64,000 bases of DNA, taken from contig NC_088787.1 of assembly GCF_949628265.1 (NCBI RefSeq), forward strand, positions 29,440,501-29,504,500, read 5' to 3'. The stretch comes from Cloeon dipterum (Eukaryota > Arthropoda > Insecta > Ephemeroptera > Baetidae). The position numbers and the translations under genes are program-made. Below the pieces are notes generated by a model. That model did no database searches. It was not told where the DNA came from and saw nothing but the letters and a program-made list of their open reading frames with translations. How positions within the stretch are numbered: position 1 is the stretch's first letter; the number at the start of each line of letters is the position of its first letter. This document shows, piece after piece, positions 48,001 to 60,531 of this stretch.

Positions 48001-50837
48001 AAGGCGATCATTTCAGTGAAGGGAAAGTCGCAGATGATGTCGGAGTTGAGGACGAAAAAGGGCTCGTTGCTCGGGGTGAGCAGTAGCGATCTGGCCAGGG
48101 CTAGAGGACCGGCAGTTCCCAGAGGCTCAGACTCCAAGGAGAACAACAGTTCCACCTGTATCAATCGAATGGAATGAATGAGACATTTTTTATTTGTACA
48201 TTTAATTTCTATATACATGTTACATGGCTAAGAACATTTATATTTTCGAAAATAGCCATTAAGAGAATTCAAACAAGAATTTTAAAATTATGAAAAAATG
48301 TGAAGCAAAAATTGAATGTTCTTATTATGTTGTTGTAATACAATTATTTCAATGTTGCCAATTTCAGCGTTTGGGGGAAGCCATTGTAAAATTGTACCGA
48401 TTTTTCTCCCTTTAAATATTTTTAACTATAAATGAAAATTAATTTAAAAAATCCTCTTGATTCTGAGTTAATATATTTTCTTTATAGGCCCCATTCTTAC
48501 CCTAGAAGAAAATATTTTCTATTAATTTTATTGAAAACAATTAACAACAGTTCTTTTCATTTGAAACTACGTTCAAATTTAAAATAGGTGATAGAACTCG
48601 GTATTTTAATATGAATGAATAGAAATTATGCTCATTTTGTGACGGTGTTAAAGGAAAAATCCTTGACATTCTGATTCACCAGATAGCGCCCACCTCACTT
48701 TATCTCCAAATTGTTGACCGTTCTTTCACGTGAGAAAATAAAAATAAAACACCACAAATACTAGAGCTGTAATTTCATTCTTAAACTGCGCTTTGTGCTG
48801 ATTTTTTCTGAACCAATACGTAAAAGAACAATCATTGAAATTTTTTTAATTTATACCAATGTCAGTCATTTTTTAAAGCAGGCTGATTTTGAGTAGTTTT
48901 TACTGCACCGAAAATTAGTAAAAAGATTGCAGTATACGTGGCTATACCAGTCTGATGTAGTTATAACTATCAAGATTACATATTTCAATAGCGAAGATAG
49001 ATGTCGATGAGAAAAAAATGATCAAAAAGGATTATATTTGATTCATTTATAATTTTAAAATAATAGTCCATAGCAATTCTGGTTATGAGACTATGACTCG
49101 TGGATAATGTACAAAAAACGCAGAAGCTAAAAAATAAAAATTACCCCTAATTTGTCGGCTTCAACTGTAAGCTGCTGCTCCATCTGCTCGGCACGGTAGG
49201 AAACGGCGAGGATGACCCTGCGGACGCCGGCCTTTACAAGGGCCTCGATCTGGTGCAACAGCATCGGTTTGTTGGCGAACTCAACCAGCGGCTTCGGCCT
49301 GCTGAGAGTCAGGGGCCGCAGCCGCGTGCCGAAGCCGCCAACCAGGATCAGGGCGGTGCTCATCTCGTCGGGGTTTTCAGGGTCAGGGTACTCCTTGTGA
49401 GACTGATTGTCTAGTTGCCGACGTCCACATCAACTGAACGAACACGCCAACAGTCCTTGCGTCAACAAAACACAGCTGACGAGACAGACAGCGATTCACT
49501 GGCTTTAACAGCGTAGTGTGTCCTCCATAGCCACGCCCATTCAGCCCTACCTCATCCAGCGTCGCGCACGCACGCACGCTCAACCCACACAACACTCCGT
49601 CGCATTTCTCATTATCTCTCTTTATGATATTATCCCCCTTTGATACTCAGTTAGACGCCACTAATAAATTTTATTATATTTAATTCCGTTCTTATTTATT
49701 TACCAATGGGAGTAGCCATTTTAAAATCAATTAATTAATCAATTTTAAGTCAACATTTTGAGAACAAATTTTGCGTTTTTGAAGTTGAATAAAGCTTGTA
49801 CTTTTAATTAATTATAAAATATTTGAGGCAAAAGGACAAGAAAAATCGCAAAGAATATCAATTCATTAAATTAAAAAATTAATTAGTTAATTGGGTCAGA
49901 TTTTAAGGGTGAAAATTTCACACTTGTCTTGTCTAAAACCGTATATGAGAAAAAACTGACAAAAAAATTGTGGAACAAAAAACCCTCCAACATGAAGAAA
50001 AAACAAGTTTTTTACCAGTCCGATGTGTGCTACGCTCCTGATTTCCAAAGAAAGCACCTTTTGGTCTCCTTCCGTCCCGTGTTCTGCAACTTCAGGCGAC
50101 TGATTTGTGTCTGTGGCAAAGAAACGATTGCCTTTGCCTCCAAGACCTCCACGCGCTGCCACAAATTGCGACCCTTCTTTTGCCAGGTCAATAAGTTCTT
50201 TTCCATTTTCCTTCACTACCGTCCCTATTGGTACCTGAAAGGCAAGGCCAAAGTTAATATTAATTTTTAGCCAAAAAGAGTAATAATTGTTTACAAAGCA
50301 AATTAGTGTATCTAATAAAAATTTTACATGAGAACTGCATCAATATATTAATTTTAAAATACATATACCTTGATGACAAGAGGCTGCCCATTGGCACCAT
50401 GCAGGTCTTTGTTCTTGCCCTTGACTCCAGGAGATGCTCTGAGATCAGTGGTAACACTGTGGAGATCCTTGACATTTGTACACGCCTGAATAGCAGCATT
50501 GATTTTAATTTTCAGCAGAATAATTAGAAAACTAAAGTATTTTTACCTGAAAAATGACATCACCTCCGTTGCCTCCGTCTCCACCGTCAGGCCCGGCTTT
50601 GTCGTTGCTCCACAGCTGAGCGAACGACACGCAGCCGTCTCCACCCTTGCCTGCAAAGGCCTTTACCATCTTGAAGTCCACAAGAGCTTTAGGAGGAATT
50701 AAACTCTGCGACTTTCCTTTCTTCACGCGCAAAGCTTTCGCACCGCCCTTGGAAGATGCAAATCTCGCAAAATTTGTCAAGTTTATCAACGTCCTGCACG
50801 CACAAAACATTTTGACGGTTTGAATGGTCCTAAACAT
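45100..50837 (-). CDS. MTG2: Mitochondrial Obg-type GTPase (ribosome-associated GTPase 2)
   Basis: Obg-family GTPases help assemble the large ribosomal subunit; MTG2 acts in mitochondria. Minus-strand exons: 50837-50547, 50485-50369, 50234-50016, 46189-46051, 45990-45749, 45279-45100, giving 395 residues. The N-terminus ([17 protein letters not shown], Arg/Ser-rich, few acids) looks like a mitochondrial presequence. The glycine-rich Obg domain follows ([43 protein letters not shown]). G-domain motifs: G1 [14 protein letters not shown]2 in [13 protein letters not shown]3 [21 protein letters not shown]4 NKID, G5 SAMTGKG. All phases close. The third intron (46190-50015, 3.8 kb) contains the whole GMPPB gene on the same strand. 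The intron 45280-45748 is AT-rich and empty. Confidence 0.95.
46655..49363 (-). CDS. GMPPB: Mannose-1-phosphate guanylyltransferase, catalytic beta subunit
   Basis: Makes GDP-mannose from mannose-1-phosphate and GTP in the cytosol, for N-glycans, O-mannose and GPI anchors. Exons (minus): 49363-49145, 48155-47781, 47438-47148, 46858-46655, giving 362 residues (human 360). The nucleotidyltransferase start shows the signature [19 protein letters not shown]. It is followed by [60 protein letters not shown] and [15 protein letters not shown]. The C-terminal left-handed beta-helix has [20 protein letters not shown] and ends [10 protein letters not shown]. Introns: 48156-49144 (989 bases), 47439-47780 (342 bases) and 46859-47147 (289 bases), all AT-rich and non-coding. 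The gene lies wholly inside MTG2 intron 3 in the same orientation. Confidence 0.97.
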
Positions 50838-52850
50838 GCTGATGGTATTGTAATTTCAGTCCCCTTCTTGGTTCTTCGGCTATGACAGAAAGTAGTGCAG
50901 AGAGGCTCGACAGTCTCACTCAGTGAGAGATGAGCGATAGTGAGCGAGAGCTAAGTTTCAAATCAAAACAAACCCATGCTGGGAGATTCTTGACCAATCA
51001 AAACAGACAGACAACTGAACCTCCAAGAGCGCGAAACTTGTGCTACATGATGAGATGAGCAGTCGCTACTTGATTTAACGCTAAAAAAAGCTAAAAAGCG
51101 AAAAATGTTATGCGATCCTGGTTAACGCAAGATTTTATTAATAAATTATCACTTCTAGTTTTTAAAGATCAAAGGAACATAAGAGTAGGGTAAAAAAGGG
51201 ACGAAATTTGTGTTTTTATTTGCTTCCCACAAGGAAGTCAACTTATTGTTAATACAGATGAAAAAAATCTACATATTTGAAGAAATGAAGAGATTTTTAT
51301 AGGAGAAATATTTTCTGTGAGGTATTTTTATATAATTATTTATTTTGAAATATTTATTTTCGTTTGTTTAAAGATAAGTGCAATAATAGTATTATTGAAT
51401 ATATGAATAAACCTTCCCTCGAAGCGGTCAAACGTCATCTTCATTTTGCTCATTTATATGTCACAGCCTTTTATTTCCCACCAATAGCATACATGTTCGG
51501 ACTCAAGTATGTCCATGTACACCTCAATGAAGCTTGATCCTCACAATTATTGACATGCAAGTGACTTTTTTAAAAAGAAAAAAACAATGAATCTTCCAAT
51601 AAAATGTCATATGAAAAATATGAGGAAGTGCATTTATTCTATTAAAAATTATTAAAAAAATTAATAACTCAAATGAAATACGGGCATGTCTTGTGTCTGT
51701 TTCTCACGTTCACGCTTTTACTTGCAATTGAAATTTCATGAATATATTGATTAAATAAAAGATGGTAGAGTTGGAAATATTTTGAATTTTATTTTGCATT
51801 ACAATTCCTTTTAACATGCATCAAGATTTTCTTATAAAAATTCTTTTATTGTTACAAGACTTAACAAAAAACTGTTGGCTCGTTTTTATTCAAAAATTTG
51901 AAATAATTAAGCTATCCTGGCAAAATATTACAACTAGATTCGTTTCCAATATTTTGGTGCACTTTAAGTGCAAATCAAAGACGCCGCAAACTCTGCTGTG
52001 AGTGCCAAAATTTATCAAGCTATATATATAGGGTAAGTATCTAACTCATTTATGATGATTTCACAGATTGAATGAATTTTGTTTGCTTTAAACGAGGTAA
52101 CAAGATGCTTCCCGCGTTTTGATTGTAAAATACACATAAAAATATTAGTTTCTAAGATAATTCTCGCCAGATATAAATTTTGAAATATAAACATCAGCCT
52201 AACCATAATATATAATTTTGAATTATATATCCATAGAGCGAATTAGTTTTGACTCAATTACAAATATAGCTCAAGGAGTACAAATATTTTTTATCATTTA
52301 TATAATATCAACAACATTATCAGTGATGAATCCTTTCCTTCCCATCCACTCCAAATTATTTCAAACACAACAACAACTCAACCGAGTAAAAACTATTTTG
52401 TAGCTCTTGGAATGAAAAAAATACCTCTCTACATACACACAAAATTGGGTAAATATAAAACTATTTTAAGCACTTAATCTTTAGATCAAAATGGATGGAA
52501 TCGTTACTAAAAAATAATCAGTTTCAAAAAATATAAACTGCAGCTATTGGATAAAATTAATGTTCCAAAAGCCAAACTATACTGTCGTGGGACTAAGAGA
52601 AAACAGCAGAAAAAGTTCCAGTTCGTGAAAGGCAGAAATAAAATAATAAGAAATATAGGGAATGGTAATAATATCAGTGTCAGCCAGTCTGTCACAACCG
52701 CATTGTGCCTTCCTTACATCATGAATACTGTTGAATTTTGAAAAATTAACTTCTTCAGTGAGAAAAAAGAGGTTGAGACGATGACTGGGATTATACAGCG
52801 CGCAGAATATAATTATGTCAATGAAACGTCTGCATTTGGCTCACTATTGT
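50838..52850. other. Intergenic, MTG2 start to neurexin IV end
   Basis: The right part of this interval is downstream of neurexin IV and probably includes its 3'UTR. The left 150 bases beside MTG2 hold its promoter; repeated GAGCGA/GTGAGAG-like strings occur at 50905-50955. The rest is AT-rich without a recognisable gene. An AT-only run sits near 52018-52030. Confidence 0.5.
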
Positions 52851-55800
52851 TTAGATATAAAACTCTTTCTTCTGGCTCACTTGGTGACCTGTAGCTGCGT
52901 TGATAATGGCTTCATCAGGGTCAAGCGCCTGCTCAGCTCCTTTGTCCTCTTGGGTCAGGTACTCACCCTTGTGCCGGGCCACATATCGACCGATAAGCAG
53001 CAGCATGACAAGAAGGGCAAGGAAAATCAGCGCCAAAACGCCTGGAAATCAAGGTTTAATTTAATTCCTTTTTTTGTATTACACAACGGTATATGTCATC
53101 TTTCAAACCGAACATTTATGCAAAATTGAAAACAGGAAAAATTCCAAAATGGAAATAAATGATACCAAATTTTGGTAAGGACCAACCGGACCAATTTACT
53201 TGTTGATGGTTTAGTGATTTAGGGAAATAATTACAACTACAATATAATTTTAAACTTACTTCCAAGAACAGCTGAATTTGTGCGATTGTAAGCTGCCTCC
53301 AGTTTGTCCTTGTCGACATCAGGAGGAGGCCTAGTCTCCAACTCTGGGGGAGGATGAGTGACTGGCTCAACTCCACAAAAGTCCTCGGTCAGTGTGTCTG
53401 CAAGCGTTGCTTTCAGTTATAAGGCAATCATATTTAAGACTTCAAATAAATCACCTCCACCAGATCGAACATTGGCGGGGCCGTTTTCCTGGAACGCCAA
53501 CTTCAAGGGATAGATGTCGTCAAACTCAACTCTCGAAACGCAACCGACAAAGCCCTCGGTCATGGATTCGTTTTTGCCAATATACATGTACTGGATGTTG
53601 TTGAATTGCGCGTCAGCTGACTGCTTGATGTTGAATTTGAACTCTTGGGGCTCGTTTTCATCAACCTTTAGCAGCGAAGAAGGTTACAAATTGGAATATA
53701 AATGCGCCAATTGCAACATACCTGCAAAATGAGCCTCGAACCAGAGTCTCTTCTGGTGAGGCGAACGTCGTGGTACTGCCCAAGACCAAAGTTGTGGCCT
53801 TGATAGATCAGCTCTTGTCTTTCAAAGCCAAAATCTAAGACGACTCTCAAGTGACCTAAAACGGAAATATAATATGCCGAAAAATGCGCAGGCAAATTAA
53901 ATTACCGCTGTTGGAAACTGCAATTGTCATGTATTCGCCAGTGATGTTTGAGAAGAATCCTAGAAGGAAACCTTTGGGGTTTGTAGTGGTAAATCCAACC
54001 CTGATCTTTTCAGCAATGGTGGAGCGCCAGCTTCCCATGAAATCGTACTTAATATACGAATTAGACCTGAGATTAACTCCGATTTCTGTAGACGAATTCA
54101 CACAAATTAGATTTAACTTGGATGGCACAAATAAACCTCACCATCGGCACAAATAGGTCCTTTGAACGCGGTCCACCTGCAGTCGCAGCTGTATGAATCG
54201 AACCGTTCCCAACAGGTGCCATTGTTCAAGCAAGGATTGCTCTCGCATTTGCCCACGCAGCCAGGAGCAATGCCTACCAGGGCAAGGAAAAAATTAGCAA
54301 CTTTAAAAATCCTAATAACACAGAGAGCCCACCGTATAGTCCTCTTTCTGCGTATTTCTTTAGGTCAACAAGCTCTCCGTTGAGCAGCAGAGCTCTGATG
54401 CAACCAACAAATCCATCTCTGTAGTCAACTGTAGATCCGATGACAAGGTCAGAAGTTAGGTGGAGAGCTCTAACTGGACCGGGAGGTTCCCTAACTCCAC
54501 TCTTGAAAACACCATCAACCGCCATTCTCGCTTCCTTGCGATTTCTTTCGATCAGCACAGAGTGCCAGTTGTTGTCAGCCAATCGATATGAAGTATCAGT
54601 TGTCACTGCCATAGAACCACTTCCAGCCTGATACTGGAACTGCAGTTGATCTCCACCTTAAAATAATTATATGTTAAAACTTGGCAGGCAGAAGGCAGAA
54701 AAACATGACATGATTTGCAAACCAACTCATATATCAATTATTTAACGATCTTATAATAAGATTTTAAATTAGTTTGAAGCTATGATTAAATTTGTACCAA
54801 TGATAGACAACTTGATGAAGTCAGATTCTCCAGTGCTGTGCAGAATGACAGCATTGTCAATGGTGGTCTTGAACTCAAAGTATATATCTCCAATGTGGCC
54901 CATGTCAAACGTGGGTAGATTAATGCTTGCATCAGTGATGCGGAAGGTGACAACGTTGTTGAACAAATCTAAAAGATTAAAATCACTGTGTGAGAAAACA
55001 ACGCGTATATCCCAAATTAAAACTTACTGTCTCCTTCGCATGCCAAGGGCCCCAAAGTGAACATCCCTTCCTTTTCATCAAGAGGAGTGCCAGTGTCTCC
55101 AATTCTCATTTGTTTCACTGGCAAATGCTCCATCTGGGTGATGTCTCCAGAGTCAGCTGACCAAGAGTCTAAGTCAGCGTCGCAATTGCACGACCTGAGG
55201 CATTTTGACGTGTAATTTTAGATTTTCAGGTGTAAGCAAGAAACTTACTTTCTCTCGTCAATGCAGTTGCCCCAGATACCACATTCGCAGCTACGGGAAC
55301 CAGGCAGTGCACCTCCCCAGTAGTCCATCTTTTGGTTATTCTTCGACACCCACCACGAAAACGGACTGAATGTTTCCTGGGTTGCTGCAAAAATCCAATA
55401 TGAATTTTTTAACTGTCACAAATAGCTTTGGTTCTTTTAATTGGTAATCACACAAGTTTGGAAGGCTTAAAATTAAAAATAAAATACTTCCTAGATATTA
55501 CATTTCATAAGATTTCCAATTTCTTCATCACACCAAATTAATTTAATTTTTCTACCTAATTAAAGAGTATAGTCCTATACAAAAGATTATGTCATGGTGG
55601 CTTACCTGGAGAGTTAAAAAGCTTTGAATGTCTGCAGTTGTAAGTTATGCGCTGGTGACAATTTGTTGACCTGTTCATTAGCGCCTCAATTTGGAAATTG
55701 CTTGCTTCATAGACTATGTCCTGCACATGGATAAACAGTAAAAATTGGTGATCATAGGTAAAAATTATAATTAAATACTTGAATATAGCTTCCAGGCTCC

Positions 55801-58800
55801 TGGAATCCATCAACCCTGGTTGGCATTTGGTTATGGTGACCAACAAGAGTTAAAATTCGACCATCAGCTATTAAAAAAATGTCATTTCTCAATTAATCGC
55901 ACAAAAGGAATAACCTTACAGAAAAATTCACAAGTCACTGGGAATGGATCAAGAGGTCCACTACCGTCGACATCAATCAATATCCTGGAGGTTTGGTCAA
56001 CGTGATTTTTATCCTTGTATGCAGTGCATGAGAGAGGATGGAGCGCTAAAATTTAGGAAATGAGAGGAAAGAAAAGCACATTTTCGCAATTTTCTTACAA
56101 ATGTGGCAAACTTCACCAGAATAGCCAGTGTCTACGCATTCACAGAAGAATTCCTTTGAGCTCTGTTTGCAGTTTCCTCCGTGTTGGCAAGGATTTGGGT
56201 TGCAACGGTCAATCATCTGGCATGAGTCAAACACGACCTCATCTTTGCAGCAGTACTCCTGCGTGAAGTAAAATCAGAAATAGTAAAAACAAAACCTCTA
56301 ATCATATTTAGTTACATTATCCTTCCAGTCGACTGGCGGCCTGTAGTTGCCGTTGATGGATATTCTTCTCATACATCCAATGAAACCAGGAGAACCAGAT
56401 CTTCCTCCTTGAAGACAAAGATTGTACGTTAGCAAAGATTTATTCAATGGTCAGTTTAACTTAAGAGTACCTGCTATCAAGTAGTGACTGCCAGTTGAGA
56501 ATTTGAGCTGTTTCGAGGTTCGCATTGGTCTTTCATCCACGTTCAAGATGATTGAATTGGGACTCATAGTTAGAATAACTTGATGCCAACGTCCATCATT
56601 GAAAGTTTCCTCGGGGAAGTTGTCAAGGATAGTTTTGGGCCCATTGACCTTCAATTCAATTTTCAATCTTCCCTTTTCAAGGTAAAGCTAAAATCAAGGA
56701 TACTCGTATATAACCTAAGCAAACCAATGGGGTTCAAAGTACCATGAAGTAACCGTCAGAGGTGAACTTGTGGTGGACCAGCATACCAATTTCTTCGTAA
56801 GATCGGAAAGAGAGAGACACATTCAGTGTTTGGACACCCTCATAACCAGCCAAGCGAGCGTAAGAGTTACGTGTCAAGAACGTGACAGGAAAAGATTGTA
56901 CTTCCTGCAAACAGACGTAAGGTAAAAAAGGACAGCTAGTCAATTAACACAAAAACCTACAGGACAGCTGAAGAGAGTGTTGATTCTCTCAAAGTGGAAG
57001 CGGTCATCATCCTCAGGAGGGTTTTTGACCGCCCTGATGAAGTTTGTGGCATTCAGGTACAGGTTTTCAACGCAGCCCGTAAAATTTCGGTTGACGACAA
57101 GACCATCTTGCTGGTTGGGCACTCCGCCAATAAAAATCTAAAATAGCATAGTTTAAAATCAATATTCACCACAGACCGACCAATTTATTACGTCTCTGTT
57201 TAAATTAAGTCGGGAAAATTCGCCTTTGATTTTGCTCCGCACAACAACTCGATCCACGGAGAACATGATGTCCCGCTTGTTTCTTGACACAACCACATCA
57301 TGCCATATATTATCGTCCAGCAGGCTTCCCACCGACAAGCTTGTTACAACGCCAGCTCCTGTCGTGGTTTACCCATTTAGAATGGCGACGCCAATTAAAT
57401 CATTCAAAACTTACCAAGATCAATGTTCAGGAGCATTCTGTTGTCCCTCATTTGAAGAGCGTAGTAGTCACCCTGAGAGCCTCTGCCATACAGAATGGCG
57501 CCATCTGCGTGATTTGTTTTGAATCTGAACCTGATGGTTTCTCTTGAGGCAGAAATGGGGTAACGAATCACATCCCATCGGACGTAGCTGCTGCCATTGA
57601 AGTGGAGGTTGTCAGCCACTGAAAGCGATATTGAATATATAATCTGAACTGATCAGTAGAGCTTGCGCATTATTACAATAATCACAGCCGTAGAGCTCAG
57701 CACGGAGAGAAATCCTCTCTCTCCACCTGGTGGGGTTGATTCGGATGTACTGAGCAATAATTGGTACTTCGAAGTTATTTCGATGGATGTCATCTCCGTT
57801 CCAGTTGCCAACAAATGTCTAAAATTAATGATATATGAATTTCAATGTGCGATGAAAATTAGCATACTATAATTAACAATTTTGTGATTTTTACACTCTT
57901 AATTATAAGGTACGTAAATTTTAACCAGTAATTTTTTGGCAATCAGCTTATGGAAGTATCACTTATTGAAAATTAGATAAGATGGATCAAGTTACGATAC
58001 TTAAGTTTTCAATTCGCACTTTCAAAAAGTTAACTTTTATACAAACTTAATTATTATTAACTAATAGTTTTCAATTGTGCCACACTCTTCACAACACCAG
58101 TTAGTTAGTCTGTGCATTTTGTGAGTTAGCAAGGGTGCAGAGGCTAGAAGAGAATTGGATAGTCAGCGAGTGGTTACCTGCGGCATTCCAGAGGCAGTGA
58201 CATATGACCTCCAATTTTCACCGTCATCACCATACTGTAGGATGAATTCAGTGACATACTCTTTGGCGCGTGCCCTGCCAGCAGTGGCTACCGCTGTCAC
58301 TTTTTTGCGAGTCGGCAGCTTGAACCGCACCCACTGGTTGTACGAGCTCTCATCAGATGTCCATGCCGAGCCCCCTGAAGAGTCCATGGCCACCACCGCC
58401 ACCGTCAAGATTAGTAAAGTAAAGAAAGTTGCTTTGTTGGTTAGTGCAAGAGTTAGAAAGAGAGAGTCATATTGGCAATTGAGGAAGAATTTGTTGATTT
58501 AGCAAAGCGATTTTGGAATACATATTTATTACATTTTGGCTCCTCTTCTAGTCAAATAGATAAATTATTATTTACACAAGCGCAAAGTACTGATGCAAAA
58601 GCAATGGCATGCATGTTCTCACGTTCAACAAATGATTCATTTGTTCTCACATTCTGCAGTTACAAACCTTGACGTTGCCGCCGCCTTCCTTGTAGTCTGA
58701 GTAGTCAAGCCCATTGGTACCGTAGCTGATGGTGTACTCTATGATGTACTCGCTGTGCTTTGGCCTGCCCTTGGTGGCAATGGAGGTCACATTCTTTGGC

Positions 58801-60531
58801 TCCTTCAGGTCTAGCACCAGATACTGATCCGTGTCAGAGCTGGCCGCCGTCCACGCACTCAAACCTTAATTTGCGTACACACAAACACACTCAGGTGGAG
58901 GAAAAACTTCAAGAGTGGCTTTTCATGCCAATGGACCTGGCTCTTTCTTCTTAAAATAATTTTCATTTGTAATTCAAAAGATGGAAAATTCCCAGCATAA
59001 CACCACTCTTGATACGCATTCGGTAAATTAAGTAAAAAATAAAAATTGGATGCCTGACTTTTCTACTTCTCACATAACATCAAAAAAGAGGTTGCAAAAA
59101 GTATGGAATGTTGTGCCTTACAGCCAAATTACCAACTATAGGGAGCTGAAACACAAATATTTACCATCGATTTTTGCCTGTTCAGGGCCTCGATCTCGGA
59201 GAGCTGAGGTGGCTGAAAATTTTGCCCATTCCAGAAGCGGCTCATTGCAGTCGTAATCGTCTACAAAATAAAACAATTAATTTATTTACTCTTTGTTTGT
59301 TGACCTTTCATTCTACTGACAGCGAGTCACTTTAGTTAATGTCGATGACGGCGCGTGTTTGTACATGACAATATGGAAATGTCTTTTATCACGATAAGTC
59401 TATAAATTATTATCTTATTATTCATACATTATATCAGTCTAATTTATTTTAACGCCTAAAACTACTTCCCGATTTCAACCAAAATAAAACTGATAAATAT
59501 AATGTCTGGAAACTATTTATAGAAAGCTCAAAGCAGAATAAATGTATTGTATTGAGTGAATATACTAAGTATTGTTCCTTGATGTAGTGCAGGTCATAAA
59601 GTAATAAAGATTAATACTAATATTAATCATCCGAAAACTATAACTGAAAAAATGTATTCCTAAATTCGTCGGTAAAAATCCAGGATAACAAATAATTTCA
59701 ATTATTTTTAAAATAATAAATTATATATATTACATAACATAAACATAAATTACGTTCAATGGTACGAATTACATAATTAGATTAATTTTATGATTTATAT
59801 TTACTTTGAAATTATGTATGACCGATTTTTTATTAATCTAAAAATTATTGCAGTTGAAAAATGTATTATTCTTACTAAGTGTTTGTTTATTTGTCGTTAT
59901 AGTTTAAACAAGGGTTGAAAATTGCACAGAGGGTGAAATGAAATGAGGATTGGTGTTCATGCGCAAATGAACGTTGCGCCTCGTGGCTGTTTCGTGTTTC
60001 CGCAGCTTTGCTCATAAAATATTTAAATTACGCCAGGCAGAAAAATTGAAATTTCGCATATTATGTGCACAGCACGCAAAGCAGTCAGGTCGTTATTCAC
60101 ACCTTCAGGGCCACACCCCAATCTTCTAACGGATAGGTTTGGGTTGAAACATTTTAGTAATTGGAAAAGTCGGTTGTACTGAATAGGACCGCATTGGTTT
60201 GTGCACGTGCCAAATTCGACCGGCTTACTACAAGCAATCTATTTTGAGGCACTGTTTAGACAAAACCAGAATAATGCTCTGGAATGCAGCGGAAAACAAA
60301 GCGAAATCGGGTATGAATCACTGCGAAAACAAGCTTTATGGGCGGTAACGTTCGTAAACACAAGTATTCTAACGATTATTTTTCATTAATTACGAATGAT
60401 TACAACATAAAAAACTGTTTCAGGGGTGGAAAAACCAATAATATAAACAATTGAAAAATCTTACCAGCCTGGACTGCAGAAAATATCGACAAAAACAAAA
60501 TAAATACAGGTAAGAGCTTTACGGCGTCCAT
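52851..60531 (-). CDS. Nrx-IV: Neurexin IV (CNTNAP/Caspr family septate-junction adhesion protein)
   Basis: A transmembrane adhesion protein of septate junctions and of neuron-glia contacts. Exons (minus): 60531-60465, 59260-59165, 58864-58668 (or 58374-58178), 57818-57677, 57618-57415, 57358-57192, 57137-56961, 56904-56743, 56687-56471, 56407-56316, 56258-56099, 56045-55920, 55867-55779, 55720-55606, 55384-55249, 55194-55028, 54968-54798, 54656-54333, 54273-54142, 54085-53906, 53855-53722, 53665-53455, 53397-53260, 53041-52851. Total 1264 residues. Order: signal peptide (MDAVKLLPVFILFLSIFSA), discoidin domain, LamG1, LamG2, EGF (NPCQHGGNCKQ), fibrinogen-C-like region, LamG3, EGF (NPCLNNGTCWERF), LamG4, Pro-rich stalk, one TM helix (VLALIFLALLVMLLLIG), and a short tail with a 4.1-type juxtamembrane basic stretch and the C-terminal PDZ ligand EFYI. 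This is the family architecture in full. Confidence 0.97.
58100..58109 (-). promoter_or_regulatory. Candidate tandem STAR sites downstream of exon B
   Basis: The transcribed strand reads ACTAACTAAC, two overlapping ACUAAC motifs, starting 69 bases after the exon B donor. With the upstream copies, this brackets exon B almost symmetrically. Function is inferred from the motif and from known HOW control of this gene in Drosophila. Confidence 0.5.
58178..58374 (-). CDS. Nrx-IV: Neurexin IV alternative discoidin exon B, mutually exclusive with exon A
   Basis: Exactly the same length (197 bases) and phase as the exon 293 bases upstream, and homologous along its length: GSAWTSDESSYNQWVRFKL, KVTAVATAGRARAKEYVTEF, LQYGDDGENWRSYV. 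Acceptor ACTCTTCAG, donor CAG/GTAACC. In Drosophila Nrx-IV, two mutually exclusive exons at this same place give glial and neuronal isoforms; the same choice is inferred here. Confidence 0.92.
58410..58445 (-). promoter_or_regulatory. Candidate STAR (HOW) splicing sites upstream of exon B
   Basis: On the transcribed strand ACTAAC (58445-58440) and ACTAAT (58415-58410) lie 65 and 35 bases before the exon B acceptor. STAR-family RNA-binding proteins such as HOW/Quaking bind ACUAAY. The second copy may also be the branch point, as the stretch between it and the acceptor is G-rich and a poor pyrimidine tract. Confidence 0.5.
58668..58864 (-). CDS. Nrx-IV: Neurexin IV alternative discoidin exon A
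   Basis: The upstream member of an exon pair, 197 bases. It encodes LSAWTAASSDTDQYLVLDL, then NVTSIATKGRPKHSEYIIEY and ISYGTNGLDYSDY. It enters in phase 1 and leaves in phase 0. The acceptor is ATTAAG, with a weak pyrimidine tract; the donor is AAG/GTTTGT. Using this exon or its partner keeps the frame, but using both or neither breaks it. Confidence 0.9.
59261..60464 (-). other. Neurexin IV intron 1
   Basis: A 1.2-kb AT-rich intron between the signal-peptide exon and the first discoidin exon. No gene is seen. A less AT-rich stretch at 59930-60350 may be regulatory. Confidence 0.6.

Noticed and set aside
50499-50702. Plus-strand frame opposite MTG2 exon 1
   Set aside because: Antisense shadow of the Gly-rich Obg-domain exon.
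58865-58954. Possible extension of neurexin IV exon A leftward
   Set aside because: The phase and the partner exon both support the acceptor at 58866-58865; a longer exon would break the 197-base equality and shift the frame.
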